From Nageia nagi (Eukaryota; Pinophyta), in assembly GCA_050084985.1 (NCBI GenBank), contig JBITNC010000001.1, positions 171,740,001 to 171,804,000 of the forward strand: a stretch of DNA of 64,000 nucleotides. Direction: 5' to 3'. Below are positions 10,380 through 22,140 of the stretch, one piece after another (position 1 is the stretch's first letter; every line of letters starts with the position of its first letter). The notes below the pieces were generated by a model. That model saw nothing but the letters and a program-made list of their open reading frames with translations, did not search any database and was not told where the DNA came from. The translations under genes and the position numbers were made by a program.

Positions 10380-11040
10380 TCAGTTCCTATAAAGCAAAAA
10401 CCAAGGAAGATATCTTTTTAGATTACTTTACTAGTCAAGAAGGAAATAGAGAAATTATTGGAAGCTAGTTTTATTAGACCCATTGATTATTCAGAGTGGA
10501 TGACCAATGTAGTATTGATAAAGAAACCTACAAGTGAAATTAGAGTATGTACTAATTTTAGAGATCTCAAAAAAACATGTTCAAAAGATGACTTCCCACT
10601 ACCCAACATAGATATGATCATTGATAGTTTGGTAGGTTATGAGATGTTATCATTTATGGATGGATTTTTAGGATATAATCAAATCAAAATCAAGGAAAGT
10701 GGTTAGCATAAAATAGAATTTAGGACTCCTTAGGGCAACTTTTGCTACAAGGTAATGCCATTTTTTCTTAAGAATGCAAGGGCTACATATCAAAGAGCAA
10801 TGATAGCCATGTTTCATGACTTCATTCATAAAATAGTAGAGGTCTATGTAGATGATATCTTGATAAAGTCAAAAAATAAAGAATATCATGTTAAGGATAT
10901 AAAAGTAGCATTTGAAAAGATGAAGAAGTACAAGTTAAGAAACAAACCTCAAAAATGTATATTTAGGGTATCATTAGGAAAAAATTTTGGGCATATTGTT
11001 TCTAGGAGAGGAGTTAAGAAGCCTTCAAGGTAAGATTCAA
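10380..11040 (+). pseudogene. Element A reverse transcriptase (relic)
   Basis: Motifs in order: EIEKLLEASFIRPIDYSEWM, NVVLIKKPTSEIRVCTNFRD, DFPLPNIDMIIDSLVGYEML, SFMDGFLGYNQIKI, FFLKNARATYQRAM, and the catalytic VYVDDILIKS with YVDD at 10845-10856. KCIFRVSLGKNFGHIVSRRG follows. Stops at 10704 and near 10730 and a frameshift near 11030 inactivate it. Product would be the RNA-directed DNA polymerase of the element. Confidence 0.9.
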
Positions 11041-11610
11041 GCTATAAGAAGATTTATTTGTCAATTAATAGATAATATAGCTCCTATGTCTCATTTACTT
11101 AAGAAGGAAGTTAAGTTTGAATGGGATGTTAAGTGTTAAGAAGCATTTGATAGAATAAAAGAGTATTTGCTACATCCACTAGTATTAGCTCCATATAGGC
11201 ATGGAGAACCTCTTTGGCTCTATGTCTTAGCTACTAAACATGCATTTGGGGTAATGTTGGCAAATAAAGAAGAAGATGGTAAAGAGAGAGTAGTTATTTT
11301 ATTAGCATAACATTGAAGGAATATGAAACTAAGTACACACCCATTGACAAGTTATGTCAATGTATAGTATTTGCTACTGAGAGGTTGAGGTATTATATGA
11401 TAAATAGTGCAAGACATGTACTTACTTAGGAAAACCCATTAAGATATCTGATATCAAAACCATGCCTTAATGGAAGATCCACAAAATGGATTATGCTACT
11501 TCAAGATTTTAACCTCAAGTTTGTGAAACAAAAATCAGTTAAAGGGCAAACAGTCATAGATTTTGTTGTAGAGTTTCCTATGAAAGATAATACAAAACTC
11601 AAAGAAGAAT
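11041..11610 (+). pseudogene. Element A RNase H (relic)
   Basis: EAFDRIKEYLLHPLVLAPYR and LWLYVLATKHAFGVMLA are followed by KYTPIDKLCQCIVFATERLR, ARHVLT, and NGRSTKWIMLLQDFNLKFV. This is the usual gypsy RNase H order. The first catalytic aspartate position reads Ala-Thr rather than Asp. A frameshift near 11310 and several stops are present. Confidence 0.8.
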
Positions 11611-11726
11611 TTTAGGATGAACATGCTTTGGTAGAAACCATAGAATGTGTATAAGATGACCACTTGCAGCCTTCTTCTAAAGAAAATAGGAATGCTAGTA
11701 TTCCTCTTTCAAAGGTATCAGAATGT

Positions 11727-12120
11727 TGGAAAATGTATTTTGATGGATCATAGTGTATATAATCTTCAGGAATAGGAATAACATTTATATCACCTTAGAA
11801 TGATGTTATTCCCATGTCATACAAATAATCATTTGAATGCACTAACAATATGGTAGAATATGAAGCTCTCATATTAGGATTAAAAGCAGCTATAGAGATT
11901 GGTATTACACATTTACATATTTATGGGGATTCGCAACTAATAGTAAATCAAGTTAATGAGATCTATAACACCAAGGATGACAAACTTATTCTATATAAAA
12001 TTCTTATTACAAAAATCCTTGCTTTCTTTGAAGAGTATCAATTAAAAAACATTCCAAGGAACAATAATAGGTTGGTTGATGCAATGGCAAGTGCAACTTC
12101 ACTTATACCAATTGAGATAG
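11727..12120 (+). pseudogene. Element A archaeal-type RNase H (aRH, relic)
   Basis: WKMYFDGS (catalytic Asp) is at 11727-11750, then NNMVEYEALILGLKAAIEIG (Glu), HIYGDSQLIVNQV (Asp), and NNRLVDAMASATS (final Asp). All four acidic positions are readable, although stops after MYFDGS break the frame. Its place between RNase H and integrase defines the Tat-type dual RNase H. The last part is an uninterrupted 127-codon run (11850-12233). Confidence 0.85.
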
Positions 12121-12239
12121 AAAGTAGGGAGACTACTTTCACTATCAAGAACTTAGGAACTCCATCAATTGCTAAGGAGGACTTGAAAATGGTATGTATT
12201 TCTCAAAATTTTGGTTGTGAGGTAAGTCCTTAGCACCAA

Positions 12240-13487
12240 CACATATTCAAATATTTGAGGGATAACTTTATTGATGCTACACTTGATAAGAGAGAACAGA
12301 TTAGAATAAAAAGGCTTGCTATGAAGTATGTTATCATTGGTGATATACTTTATAAAATATCATTTAATGGTATTGTTTTTAGATGTCTTCATGATGAGGA
12401 GATTGAAACAACATTAGAGCATGCTCATGAAGGAGTATGTGGAGGTCATTTCGATGGAAGATCAATCTATGGCAATTGATTAGGATGGGTTATTGGTGGC
12501 CCATCATGGAACATGATTGTTATGAACATGTTAAGAGGTGTGACCAATGTCAAAAGCATGCACACTTAGAATTAACACCTACTCAAGAGTTAAACTATGC
12601 CACATCACCATGGCCTTTCTCAATGTGGGCTTTTGATTTCATGGGTGTTATCAATCCTCCATCTAGTGAGGGGCACAAATTTATCTTGGTTGCCATCGAA
12701 TACTACACTAAATGGGTTGAGGCAATTCCTTTAAAGATATCTATACAAAAACATGTTATCATTTTCATTAAGGAATATATAATTTGTAGATTTGGCATAC
12801 CTCAGAAGTTGATCATGGATAATGGTGTGAATTTCACAAGAAAAGATATCAGAAAATCTTATAAAAAGATGAAGGTTAAACAGAGATTTTTTCAGTTTAT
12901 TATCCCCAAGGGAATGTACAAGCTAAAGCAACAAATAAAACAATCAAGAAGATATTGGCAAAAACTATCAAAATGAATGGTAGAGATTGGCATGATCAAT
13001 TACCATATGCCTTATGGGCATATAGAACAACTAAAATAATAGCAATAGGTGCTACTCCATATTCTCTTGTGTATGGGATGAAGTAATGATTCCACTTGAA
13101 ATTGAAATCCCTTCTTTGAGAATTGCACTCAAAGATATCATGAAGGGACCACAATAATGGGAATCAAGATTAAATCAACTAAAGGCATTAGATGAGAAAA
13201 TAATTAATGCACTAGAGCATCTCAAAACATATTAGTAAAGAATAAAGAGGGCCTATGGAAAGAAAATGGTGCCCAAAGCATTTGAGGTTGGAGATATGGT
13301 TCTCTAAGAAAATATTTCTAATGCTACAGCAAAAGATGAACTTAAAGAAAAGTTTGAGCCAAATTGGGTTGGCCCATACATCATCATAGAGGTCTTTAGC
13401 AAAGGTGCATATAGATTGTCTATATTGGATGGGGAGGTTCTCAAAAATCCCATCAATGCTAGGCACTTAAAGAGGTATCACATCTAG
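12240..13487 (+). pseudogene. Element A integrase (relic)
   Basis: The zinc-binding HHCC domain is intact: HEGVCGGHF, then CDQCQKH (12420-12560). The core has AFDFMGVINPP (first Asp) and LIMDNGVNFT (second Asp). The third catalytic residue is changed: the codon at 12925-12927 reads AAA (Lys), where the family has Glu in the form NGQAEATN. The domain ends with YALWAYRTTK, ATPYSLVYGM, AFEVGDMVL and INARHLKRYH. Frameshifts near 12475 and 12890 and stops are present. Confidence 0.88.
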
Positions 13488-13730
13488 GTGACATGTGGGT
13501 CATCCTGTGCATCTATTTTCATAAAAATAATACTATAGGGATAAATATGGAATAAATGGCATAAAAAATCCAAAAATAGGTCATTTTAGTATCATAAGAG
13601 GATCTCTAGTGCTCTATTTTAGTAGAAAAGCACCACCCATGGTCCTATTGTATAGTCAAAAATAGCAAAAGAAAACATCATCAGATACCCCTTAGTGTGG
13701 AGTTTCAGCTCCTAGATCATAAAATTTGCA
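13488..13730 (+). other. Element A 3' untranslated segment
   Basis: Short non-coding spacer between integrase and the minisatellite. Nothing recognised. Confidence 0.5.
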
Positions 13731-13985
13731 TGCCTCTTGGCACAGAGTTGTAGTTCTCATATCATCATCCTAGTTTCTTGCCTCTTGGCATAGAGTTTCA
13801 ACTCTCATATCATCATCTTAGTTCCTTGCCTCTTGGCATAGAATTTTAGCTCTCATCATCATATCACGTCTCTTGGTAGAGTTTTAGCTCTACTCCTTAT
13901 TGTAATATGCCTCTTGGTAGAATTTCAACTCCTAGTTTTATCATTATGCCTCTTGGCAAGAAGTTCAACTTTCATAAGATCAATG
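13731..13985 (+). repeat. Element A 3' UTR minisatellite
   Basis: Six imperfect tandem units of about 39-48 bp, each beginning TGCCTCTTGGCA or close to it and containing a TTTCAACTCTCAT-like core. An extra degenerate unit lies just upstream (AGTTTCAGCTCCTAGATCAT). Tandem arrays just inside the 3' LTR are a known habit of Tat/Ogre-type elements. Confidence 0.85.
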
Positions 13986-14389
13986 GACAAAATCATCAAT
14001 GACATGAGATGATTACACTCCACATATCAAGATATATAAAAAATGTGGGTAATTATCATTAGTGACCTCTTGGTAGATGGCTATGGATACTAGAACTCTT
14101 TTTATTATAGGTTATCATTAGAGCTCATGGAGCATATCAAAACCAACTAGGGGTAACATGATGGATGTCATATAAGGGGGTTTTCTTAAACTCATACCTT
14201 TTGTCAATATGATTGCTTATATTTATTATATCTTTATCATAGTTTAGTATTAAAATAGATTGATTAGTATTGGTAGTATGCTTGTATATACTTATCAATG
14301 TTTGATTGCTATGACATATTGGTTATACTTTGAATGAAAAATCTCAATGCACCTAGTGATTTTCAATTTTTTATCCAAAGTGGGGCATC
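13986..14389 (+). other. Element A 3' UTR to 3' LTR, with weak purine tract
   Basis: No coding text. The purine-rich run AAAGTGGGG (14377-14385), followed by CATC, lies just before the 3' LTR and is the probable polypurine tract. Confidence 0.55.
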
Positions 14390-15177
14390 TGTTAATGCAT
14401 AAAATTAATTTATGCATTCAATTTAATACATTAGGAAATATGTGCCTACACTTATATATTTAGTTCAAGAATATTAATGTTATTTTGGATATGATCAATA
14501 TATATCATCGACTTACTATATTCTTATTTATGTAGGTACATGGCGACCTAAGGAGTAGGTCATATTATTATCTATATAAATAGAGATCTAATAGTAATTC
14601 CACATCAAGGAGATACATGATCCCATATCTAGTCTTGATGATGGCAGTCCTTTAGGTGTCTCTTAAAATCACTATTCAAGGCTAGGTTTGTGTACTTCCT
14701 TATGTAAGCATCCTAACAATTCTAAGCTTATCTAAGTATCAAATTGATACCATTAAGAGTTTGTGTGGAGGCACAAAGTTAGTTTAGAATGGAATACAAT
14801 CTAACAAAGATCATTGGTGCTCCTTGTAGATGAAAGTAGACCATCAATGCTCCTTTTGAGCATGAAATAGATCACTTAAGACCCTCTTTTTGGATCATCT
14901 CACTTCACAACTTTGGGTGCAAACTCTGTTTGTTGTTGAGGCTTCATTAGTATATTTTGTTCATCCATATCAAGTATGCTTCATGAGGTAACTACACAAA
15001 TTTAGTCTTGTTTGGTAATGTCATTTTGATTCCAATTATTCATTATCTTCTATATCAGCTTGTCTTGTTATAAATTACTATCTGTTACCTTAAAATTTAC
15101 AAATAGATATATGTATCTTTTGGGACTATAGATATTTTAGTTATTTGCATTCTCAAATACGCTTTTATTTGTAAATA
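14390..15177 (+). repeat. Element A 3' LTR
   Basis: 788 bp, starts TGTTAATGCATAAAATT and ends TTTGTAAATA (final CA mutated to TA), followed by TSD GTTTA (15178-15182). Differs from the 5' LTR at many sites. Confidence 0.92.
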
Positions 15178-15182
15178 GTTTA

Positions 15183-16442
15183 TTTTAAAATTGGTAGGTG
15201 CCCTGATGCTTTGGATAGATTCCAAAGGAGGAGATTTAAGTTACATGCCCTTAAATTTATCATGATAGATGATCGTTTGTATAAAAAAAAATTTGATCAA
15301 ACCCTTCTCAGATGTGATCAAACCCTTCTCAGATGTGTGACTCAAGATTAATCCCATAGAATATTACATGAATTTTATTAAAAATTCTCTAGCAAACATT
15401 ATAGTGGACTAACTATAGTAGCAAAGGTATTATAAGCTAGATATTATTAGCCCACTATATTTCAAGATTCATTCAAGATTACTTGGGAATGTGATAAATG
15501 TAACAGATTTGTGGGAAAAAAAAGACAAGCTACAATGCCTCTCAAACTTATATTAGTTGAAAAGCCCTTTCAATAGTGGGTTATGGACTTCATTGGTGTT
15601 ATAAACCCAAATTCCTTAATAGGCCACAAGTTTATTTTGACTGCAACAAATTACTTCACTAGATGGTCAGAGGCTATGCCATGTAAAAATGCAGATCAAG
15701 AAGTAGTGATAGAAATGGTTAAAAGAATTATCACCTACTTTGAAATCCCATAAACTATAGTGTTAGATAATGGTATACCATTTATTGGAGGCAATCTATC
15801 AAGCTTTATAGCTCAGTATGGGATTTACTAGTTATTCTCTTCAACCTATTACCCATAAGGTAATGGATTAGCTAAATCAACTAACAAAAATTTGACCCAG
15901 ATCATTAAGAGAACAATTGAAATGAATTCCAGATAGTGGCATACACAATTGGACTATGCATTATGGGCTAATAGAATTAGTATAAAATTAGTAATAAAGA
16001 CATCCCCATATGCATTGGTTTATGGTAAAATACCTATGTTGCCAATACACATGGAGTTACCAGCTTTAAAATCTTGCAAGAAATAGGAGACCATGACTTT
16101 GAGCCACTACAATCTAGATATAGTTAGCTCTTAAAATTGGAGGAAGATCAAAACAAAGCATATGAGTCATTCCAACATCACTAACACATCATTAAGAGGT
16201 GGTTTGATAAGAAAAAGTCTTCCTGGGTAAAGTTTGAACTAGGTGATATTATCCTCAAATGGGATGAGGAAAGAGCAAAGCCTGGAAGACACCAAAACTT
16301 TGACTCTCTTTAGAGTGGGCCTTACATCATTACCCAAGCTATGCAAAATAATGCATTAAAGTTGCAAGATGTTACCGAGTCCTAGGAATTACCTATTCTC
16401 ATCAACAAAATCTATTTAAAACATTATCGAGTAATGGTGTAA
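15183..16442 (+). pseudogene. Element B integrase (relic)
   Basis: B's frame resumes without loss after A: FKIGRCPDALDRFQRRRFKL, then HALKFIMIDDRLYKK, the stretch normally just before integrase. The zinc domain is partial (CDKCNRFVG). The core has WVMDFIGVINPN (first Asp) and IVLDNGIPFIGG (second Asp). The third catalytic residue is lost: codon 15874-15876 reads Lys in LAKSTNKNLTQI. LDYALWANRIS and LVYGKIPMLPIHMELPAL follow. Several TAG/TAA stops. This places B's pol order as aRH, RT, RNase H, integrase. Confidence 0.88.
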
Positions 16443-16919
16443 GCTTGTACTTCTCATAAAGCATTGTATATTGTAAATATATTTAAAAAAATGCATAATT
16501 TTAAAAAAAGTAAATAGTTGTTAATGCTCAAATTTATTCGGTATTATTAAGAGTTAATGTCAATGTACTACTTAGCTATCAACTTTAATTCAGCTTCATC
16601 AATAGTTAATGCTAACATGTTGCTCAATTATCACTAAATAAAGCAACATTTAAGGAGAGATTTCCTTAGATTTTACAAACCATTACACAAGTACAACAAA
16701 TTAACTCTAGTGTGCTTTGAATTTACTAATCCAACCTATACCAACTCAGTCTATACAATGCATAGATCTTGAGATCCTCAAAAAGTGATTGCTATTATTG
16801 AAAATCTTGCCAACCTTGGACAAATAAAGTGCCCCCATACTCTATAGTTCAACACTTAGCCAATTTCAAGCACATAAGTTTCTAGAGCATTCAGAGCTTA
16901 GAGATTTTAGAGCTAAATT
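16443..16919 (+). other. Non-coding spacer in element B
   Basis: AT-rich stretch between integrase and the extra ORF. The phrase GTTAATGCT or close variants occurs at least twice, at about 16530 and 16610, with similar surroundings (weak direct repeat). No gene seen. Confidence 0.4.
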
Positions 16920-19900
16920 GTGTTGAAAGAGAGAAAAGTTGTAGAACTTTGTATTGCTCAAATTATTGTATCTAAATTGACAACAAGAGGTTCAAAAAAT
17001 ATTATTAATATCATGGTGACCTCTCAATCATCCTTTGGAGTTGAAGTAGAACAACTCAATGCTAACCTCCTCTCTATACAAGAAGAATATCTTGAGAATG
17101 CACCAAGGATAAATTGGATTGAGATGGGGGTAATTAATCATATGGATACATGGAGAGCTAACCCTAGCTATGTTCTATTATAGCTTAAGATATCTGAAGT
17201 GAGAAAAAAAGGAAATTCACTTGCTCATTCAAAGAGAGATGTCATGAATGACTAGGGCCTAACATATTATGTGCCCTATGAGTCCTTCACCTACCTAGAG
17301 TTCTTGTACTCTCTAGCACATAGGCATCATCAAAAGGGATACCAAATTGGAATGTTCAAGAGAACTAAAGAGGGAGATACTTTTGAATCAGTATTTGAAG
17401 CAATGCTGGATTACTCTCCTAACTCCATCATCCGAGCATTTGCTATTCCAATAGAATAGATGTTCCATGTTAAAAAACAAATTGATTTGAAAAAAAGAAG
17501 AAGCATGATTTTTATATCAATCAAGATAAAATGTTGAGCTGGATTAGTGGAAGGTACCAAGATAGTAGAAAAGCTAAACTCTTATTGAGCAACTGGATAG
17601 CTCTTTTTGAAAGAAAGAAGGATAGAGAAGTGCTATAGGAACTTGTAATCATCCTAGGAAAAAAGAACCAAATTGAAGTAGATGAAGCCATGGTGTGTAG
17701 GCTTATAACATTTTAGAAGCTCACATCTACTATGATTTCCCAACTTTTATAATAAAAAAAATTAAGAGGTGTCTATTTAAAATTGAAAAGTTAGATTTCA
17801 AACATTCCTTGTATTTTTTGTGGCTCTTTGTCCACCAAAATTTGGATAAACTCATAAAGGCAAAGCTCCTAATTGAGCTGACTAGTTCCAGTGCTGCACT
17901 AGTGCCAATTGACTTTATGGTGCTAATTTTGACCAAGTTGCATGGATCATACTATGAGTTCATGGAAAAGTTCTATGTAACTACAGTGAAAATTTTGATT
18001 GGAAAATTCCCTAATAAGCTGCATAAAAGTATAATGAGGGAGCTGTAGGGAGGAAATAAAATCAATGATTAGTATTTCTTGAAAATTTGCATCATAATAA
18101 TCAAGTATTGGTATTTTGAGAGACCCTTCTTTTTGCCTAAATATGTTACCCCTAGTTATATTCAATAGAGATGGGTAGACAAGTTTGTGCTATAAAGAGT
18201 AAATATGGGTTTGGAGGTAATTTTAAGTCTATTATAGATATATCAGCTTCTATTAAGAATTTTACTCTTTTAAAGAATGGATGTAAAGATATTAGAGCCC
18301 AATTCATTGTAGAAAATTTCAAGTTGGATAAGGTAGAAAGTGCATGGATGCATGACCCATCAAATGAAATGATTAAAATAATAAGGACTAGCAAAAAATG
18401 TCCAGCATTTGTCCATGATAGTAGGCCCCATATAGAATATTTTGTAAATAAAACTAAGCAAGAGGCATACATGTACCTAGATTGGGAATTTGTTACCTTG
18501 AATAAGGCTTGGATGGCCCTAGAAGGAATAAGGAAATATAGGAACTAGAAAAATAAAAGGTAAGATTTTTTCCTCAACCCAGAGGTTCTCACCCAATTAT
18601 CATATTGTAGGTGGGGTACCAATAAAATTTATCATTTTACAAGATTCAAATTTGAATATACTACAAAAATTCACCACATTGAGAGTGAGTTATTTGAAAA
18701 TTCAAGTATGATAAGTATTGGAAGGCTAAGTATTCCAAGAATCCTCTACAAAAATTGGGATAGCCTCTTCCTTCTCATTTTCATGGGAAACTTGCTTCAG
18801 AGGAAAGGCTAATACAAATAGGAGAACCATCTAACATGGTTGAAACTCCAAAGAAGGGAGAACAAAACCTTTCAAACACCATCACCTCTTCTCGAGAACC
18901 TTCTTCCAAAAAGAAAAGAAAAGTTCAAACTCTTGCTTAAAGGTAGCAAATATTGGAGAAAGAACAAAAGCCTATAAAAAAGCCCTAGTTGACTATAGCA
19001 AGGTCACAGTCATAAATGATTATACCTTCACCTTCAAAGGCAATAGAAGAAGTCCCAAAGGTGGTAATAAAATAAATTGTAATTTTTGATAGAAAAGAGT
19101 TCAAAGAGCCTCAAGATATAGATATTGGTATTCCACAAGAAGCTCAAGCACTAGAATAAATAGAAACCTTAGAAGAGGGATAGATCCAGATTCAACAAAG
19201 TAGGGGAAGTATACTTGAAGCTAGTAGGATAGTAGTAGCTACACCTAGAGGAGGATCAAGAGATGATGATGATGATGATGAATCCAAGAAAAAGGACTAT
19301 AGCCCAATGGATAAGCCTGAAGAACAAGGTGATGCCATGGAAGAAGTTGAGCCTAAATTAGAATTCCAATAGTTAACACCTCCCTGATAGTCCCAACTTA
19401 TTCAACAAATTGAGACACTTATTGCAAGTGGAGTTATTTTTGCTCATTCTTTTATTACTATAGCCTTGCAAGAGGAAATAAAGTCAATTTTTTCTACATA
19501 AATTATAGAGCCCATTGATTGGGCAACTTTTTTAAATAAATCTCCTATGCTTCCTGACCAATAGGCAAGAATTTTTAGTAAAGTAATAGAGATAGGAGAT
19601 ATAAAAATTGCATAGATACCTTTCAAAGAAGGGTAATTGGATTTTACTCCCATGACCATCATAGATGTAATTATGCAAAGTGCATTGATGATTGACCAAT
19701 CTAGGTTTCTTGTGAATAATTCAATGGTAGTTAGTAGAAGTCTTCAGGCAATGAAAACTAAGATAGAGAAATTGAATAAGAAAATTGATCAGTATAAGAA
19801 AGACAACTCCCTTAAAGATAAAATAGTAGCTAGGTTGCAGAATAAAAATAAAGAATTAATTACAAAGCTTAAAAAATAGAAAGCAAAATTTGATAAGAGC

Positions 19901-20791
19901 ATGGCCATAAAAAGAGCTGAGCTAGATGCTACAAGTCAAGTGATAGAAGAGCTAAAAGCTCAAGCTTCAGTCATTGATGTTCAAAAAATCAAACAATTGA
20001 GGTTGAGATGCAGATTATAGTTGTAGCAAACAAAGTTCTATCTAATGATAATGCAAAGTTGTTACTACTTATGAAGAATTTCAAAACATCCTTGGTAGAG
20101 CAAGTCAATGATAGAATGATAACATTATCTCACTTGCATCTGATCAAGGAGGAAGCTATATAGGCCATCAAGGAGTTCAATGCTCAAAATGCTCTTAATA
20201 AGATGGCTTTAGATATACCCAAAGTAATTTTAGAAAGAATGCAAGTCTAATTGAGAATTTTGATTGAAAAAGAGTTCACAATAGTCTCCTCCAAGCCAAA
20301 AATATTCATATGAGAAGAGGATATAAGAAATTTATGAACTCCAAAGTTTGGTATTTTACATCAACATAAATAAACACCAACTCACAACAAAGCTAGGATT
20401 CATTAATAGATTCTTTAATTAAGATAAAGGATCCCAAATTATGGGAGGAGCAAAATGTACAGGGTAGTGCTACCAATTAGGTAGCCAATAACATTCAATT
20501 CTTGAAATAATATTTTTTTAAGAAACAAATATCAAACCTAAACAAATAAATGAGTTGGCTCAAGAAGCCATTATAAAATTTTTACATGCTGGAAGGTTGA
20601 ACAGTGTCCTGGTAGGGTTCAAATCAAACACTAAGAAAATTAAGGCATCCCTTGTCCTATAAAAAGTTGATTATAAATATCTAAGTGATCTAGATAAAAG
20701 GATGCAACCATTCCTCCCATCAAACCTAATGGCAATAGTTGAGACTACAACTAGGTCCACTTCTGGGCAAGCCATTGGGAGCAGCAATTAA
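16920..20791 (+). pseudogene. Element B extra 3' ORF, about 1,290 codons, coiled-coil tail (relic)
   Basis: A continuous coding-like text in plus orientation downstream of integrase, broken by stops (mostly TAG/TAA) and a few frameshifts (one near 19,990). Readable parts include MVTSQSSFGVEVEQLNANLL (17013 on), LTYYVPYESFTYLEFLYSLA (17260-17315), an uninterrupted 125-codon run at 18171-18548, a run of seven GAT codons (19262-19282), and a heptad-rich Lys/Glu/Leu segment at 19740-19980. The last in-frame text ends QAIGSSN with TAA at 20789-20791. I do not recognise a family; sense-oriented extra ORFs are known in some plant gypsy elements. It could also be an unrelated captured gene. Confidence 0.55.
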
Positions 20792-21333
20792 AGGGTTCTA
20801 TTCTCCACTAGGTAGAGACCCCAAGAGCTACTAAAAGATTGTATTCTTTTAGAATTACACTCTAAGATCAAGGAAATTCTATTATTCTTCATTCTTTAAT
20901 TCTTTATTCTTTAGTCCTTGGGAGTTATGTATATAAGAATGATTAGGAGGCATATTATTCTCTTAGAGTCCTCATGAGTTGTAAATTGTTGTATTCTTTC
21001 ATACTTAATTCCTCCTCTTCTCATTTTTTCCTTAGAGTGTTGGGATTCATATTTTTGTCTTGGTACCCAAGAATTATGTGAGTGAGAATACCTAGGAGTT
21101 ATGTTAATAAGATATATATCATTCTTTATTCTTTTATTCTTTAGTACCCAGGGGTTAAGGGAACCCAGGAGTTATGTCATCCCCTTCAGGCTACCTAAGA
21201 GAATTGTAAAAATACCCAAGTCATGTATACAAGACTATTCAAGAATTATCTTTATTACCTTAGGACCTTTGAGAATTGTTGACACAAGTGTCCAAGACTT
21301 ACACAAACTTAGAGCCAAATTTTTAAGGATCAT
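20792..21333 (+). other. Element B 3' UTR with diverged repeats
   Basis: Non-coding. Two to three diverged copies of a motif near TTCTTTAGTCC-TTGGGAGTTATGT (about 20910, 21060 and 21150) suggest an older tandem array. The open frame at 21101-21349 runs through this and looks accidental. Confidence 0.5.
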
Positions 21334-21712
21334 CAATAGAGCGCAATGATTTTGAGACATGATGTCATATTTTTTGGTAAAAACCAATGAGTCTTGGAGG
21401 AGCTAGAATATCAATAGAGCCCACCAATCATGATAAATGATGTCAAAGTTTTTGGTTAAAATTAGCGAGTAGAATTAGAACATCAATAGAGCCCATCGAT
21501 TTTGAGTGATGATGTTCTTTTTTGGTGCAAATCAATAGTTCTTGGTAGAATTAGAACATCAACAAAGCCCATCAATTTTGAGTGATGACATCACATTTTT
21601 TGATAAAATTAATGGGTCTTGAAGGAGCTATAATATCAATAGTGCCCATCAATTCTAAGAGATGATGTCATGATTTTCAACTAAAATTAGCAAGTCTCAA
21701 AAGAACCAGATC
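21334..21712 (+). repeat. Element B minisatellite, five units of 72-78 bp
   Basis: Five head-to-tail units, each starting CAATAGAGCCCATCAAT or close to it and containing TGATGTCATATTTTTTGG-like and GGAGCTAGAATAT-like blocks. Units differ at many sites, so the array is old. Its position after the ORFs mirrors the 3' UTR arrays in A and D. Confidence 0.85.
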
Positions 21713-22000
21713 ATTGATAAAGCTCAAAAGAAGAACATAGATCTTGCTAGGCAAGTGTAAGAGTAATGCATGAGAAAGAACACCTAAGGCCACTTCATCT
21801 TAAGTGTTTAACCCCAATGCCCTGTTACAACTCATTTCCACATAATAGTGGTAGTTCTTCTTGAACATAATATTTATCAACCACCATTTCTCTGATTATT
21901 GACATCCATGGTAGAGATCATAAAGATTGCAAAGAAGTATATAATGTATGACAAAGCATAATACCAAATTGTACTAATCAATGTGCAATCAAATAACTAC

Positions 22001-22070
22001 TCAATCAGCTATAGTGCTATCTTCAATCAGCTATAATGCTATCTTCAATCAGCTATAGTGTTATCTTTAA
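22001..22070 (+). repeat. Short tandem repeat, 22-bp unit
   Basis: Three near-perfect 22-bp units of the form TCAATCAGCTATAGTGCTAT(CT), followed by a decayed fourth (AATTAACTACAGGG). Confidence 0.85.
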
Positions 22071-22140
22071 TTAACTACAGGGCTAAAGATGGAGCAATCA
22101 ATGACATGTTAGAAGTATTATGGCTCTATGGACATGGTTG

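Larger units (their letters stand above)
6864..15177 (+). mobile_element. Element A: full-length Tat-like Ty3/gypsy retrotransposon (degenerate)
   Basis: LTRs are 6864-7649 and 14390-15177, with the 5-bp duplication GTTTA at 6859-6863 and 15178-15182. The internal 6.7 kb reads gag, protease, RT, RNase H, archaeal-type RNase H and integrase in the plus direction, then a minisatellite. A second RNase H between RNase H and integrase is the mark of the Tat lineage. The LTRs have many differences, so it is much older than C. It interrupts B's pol between RNase H and integrase. The whole coding part is inactivated by stops and frameshifts. Confidence 0.93.

Noticed and set aside
13731-13985. Regular repeats resembling a CRISPR array
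   Set aside because: Units are head-to-tail without unique spacers, unequal in length, and sit in a plant retrotransposon 3' UTR. This is a minisatellite.
18152-18472. 106-codon minus-strand frame
   Set aside because: Antisense shadow of the 125-codon sense run of B's extra ORF.
19262-19282. (GAT)7 microsatellite as an independent feature
   Set aside because: It lies in frame as an Asp run inside the extra ORF of B and was described there.
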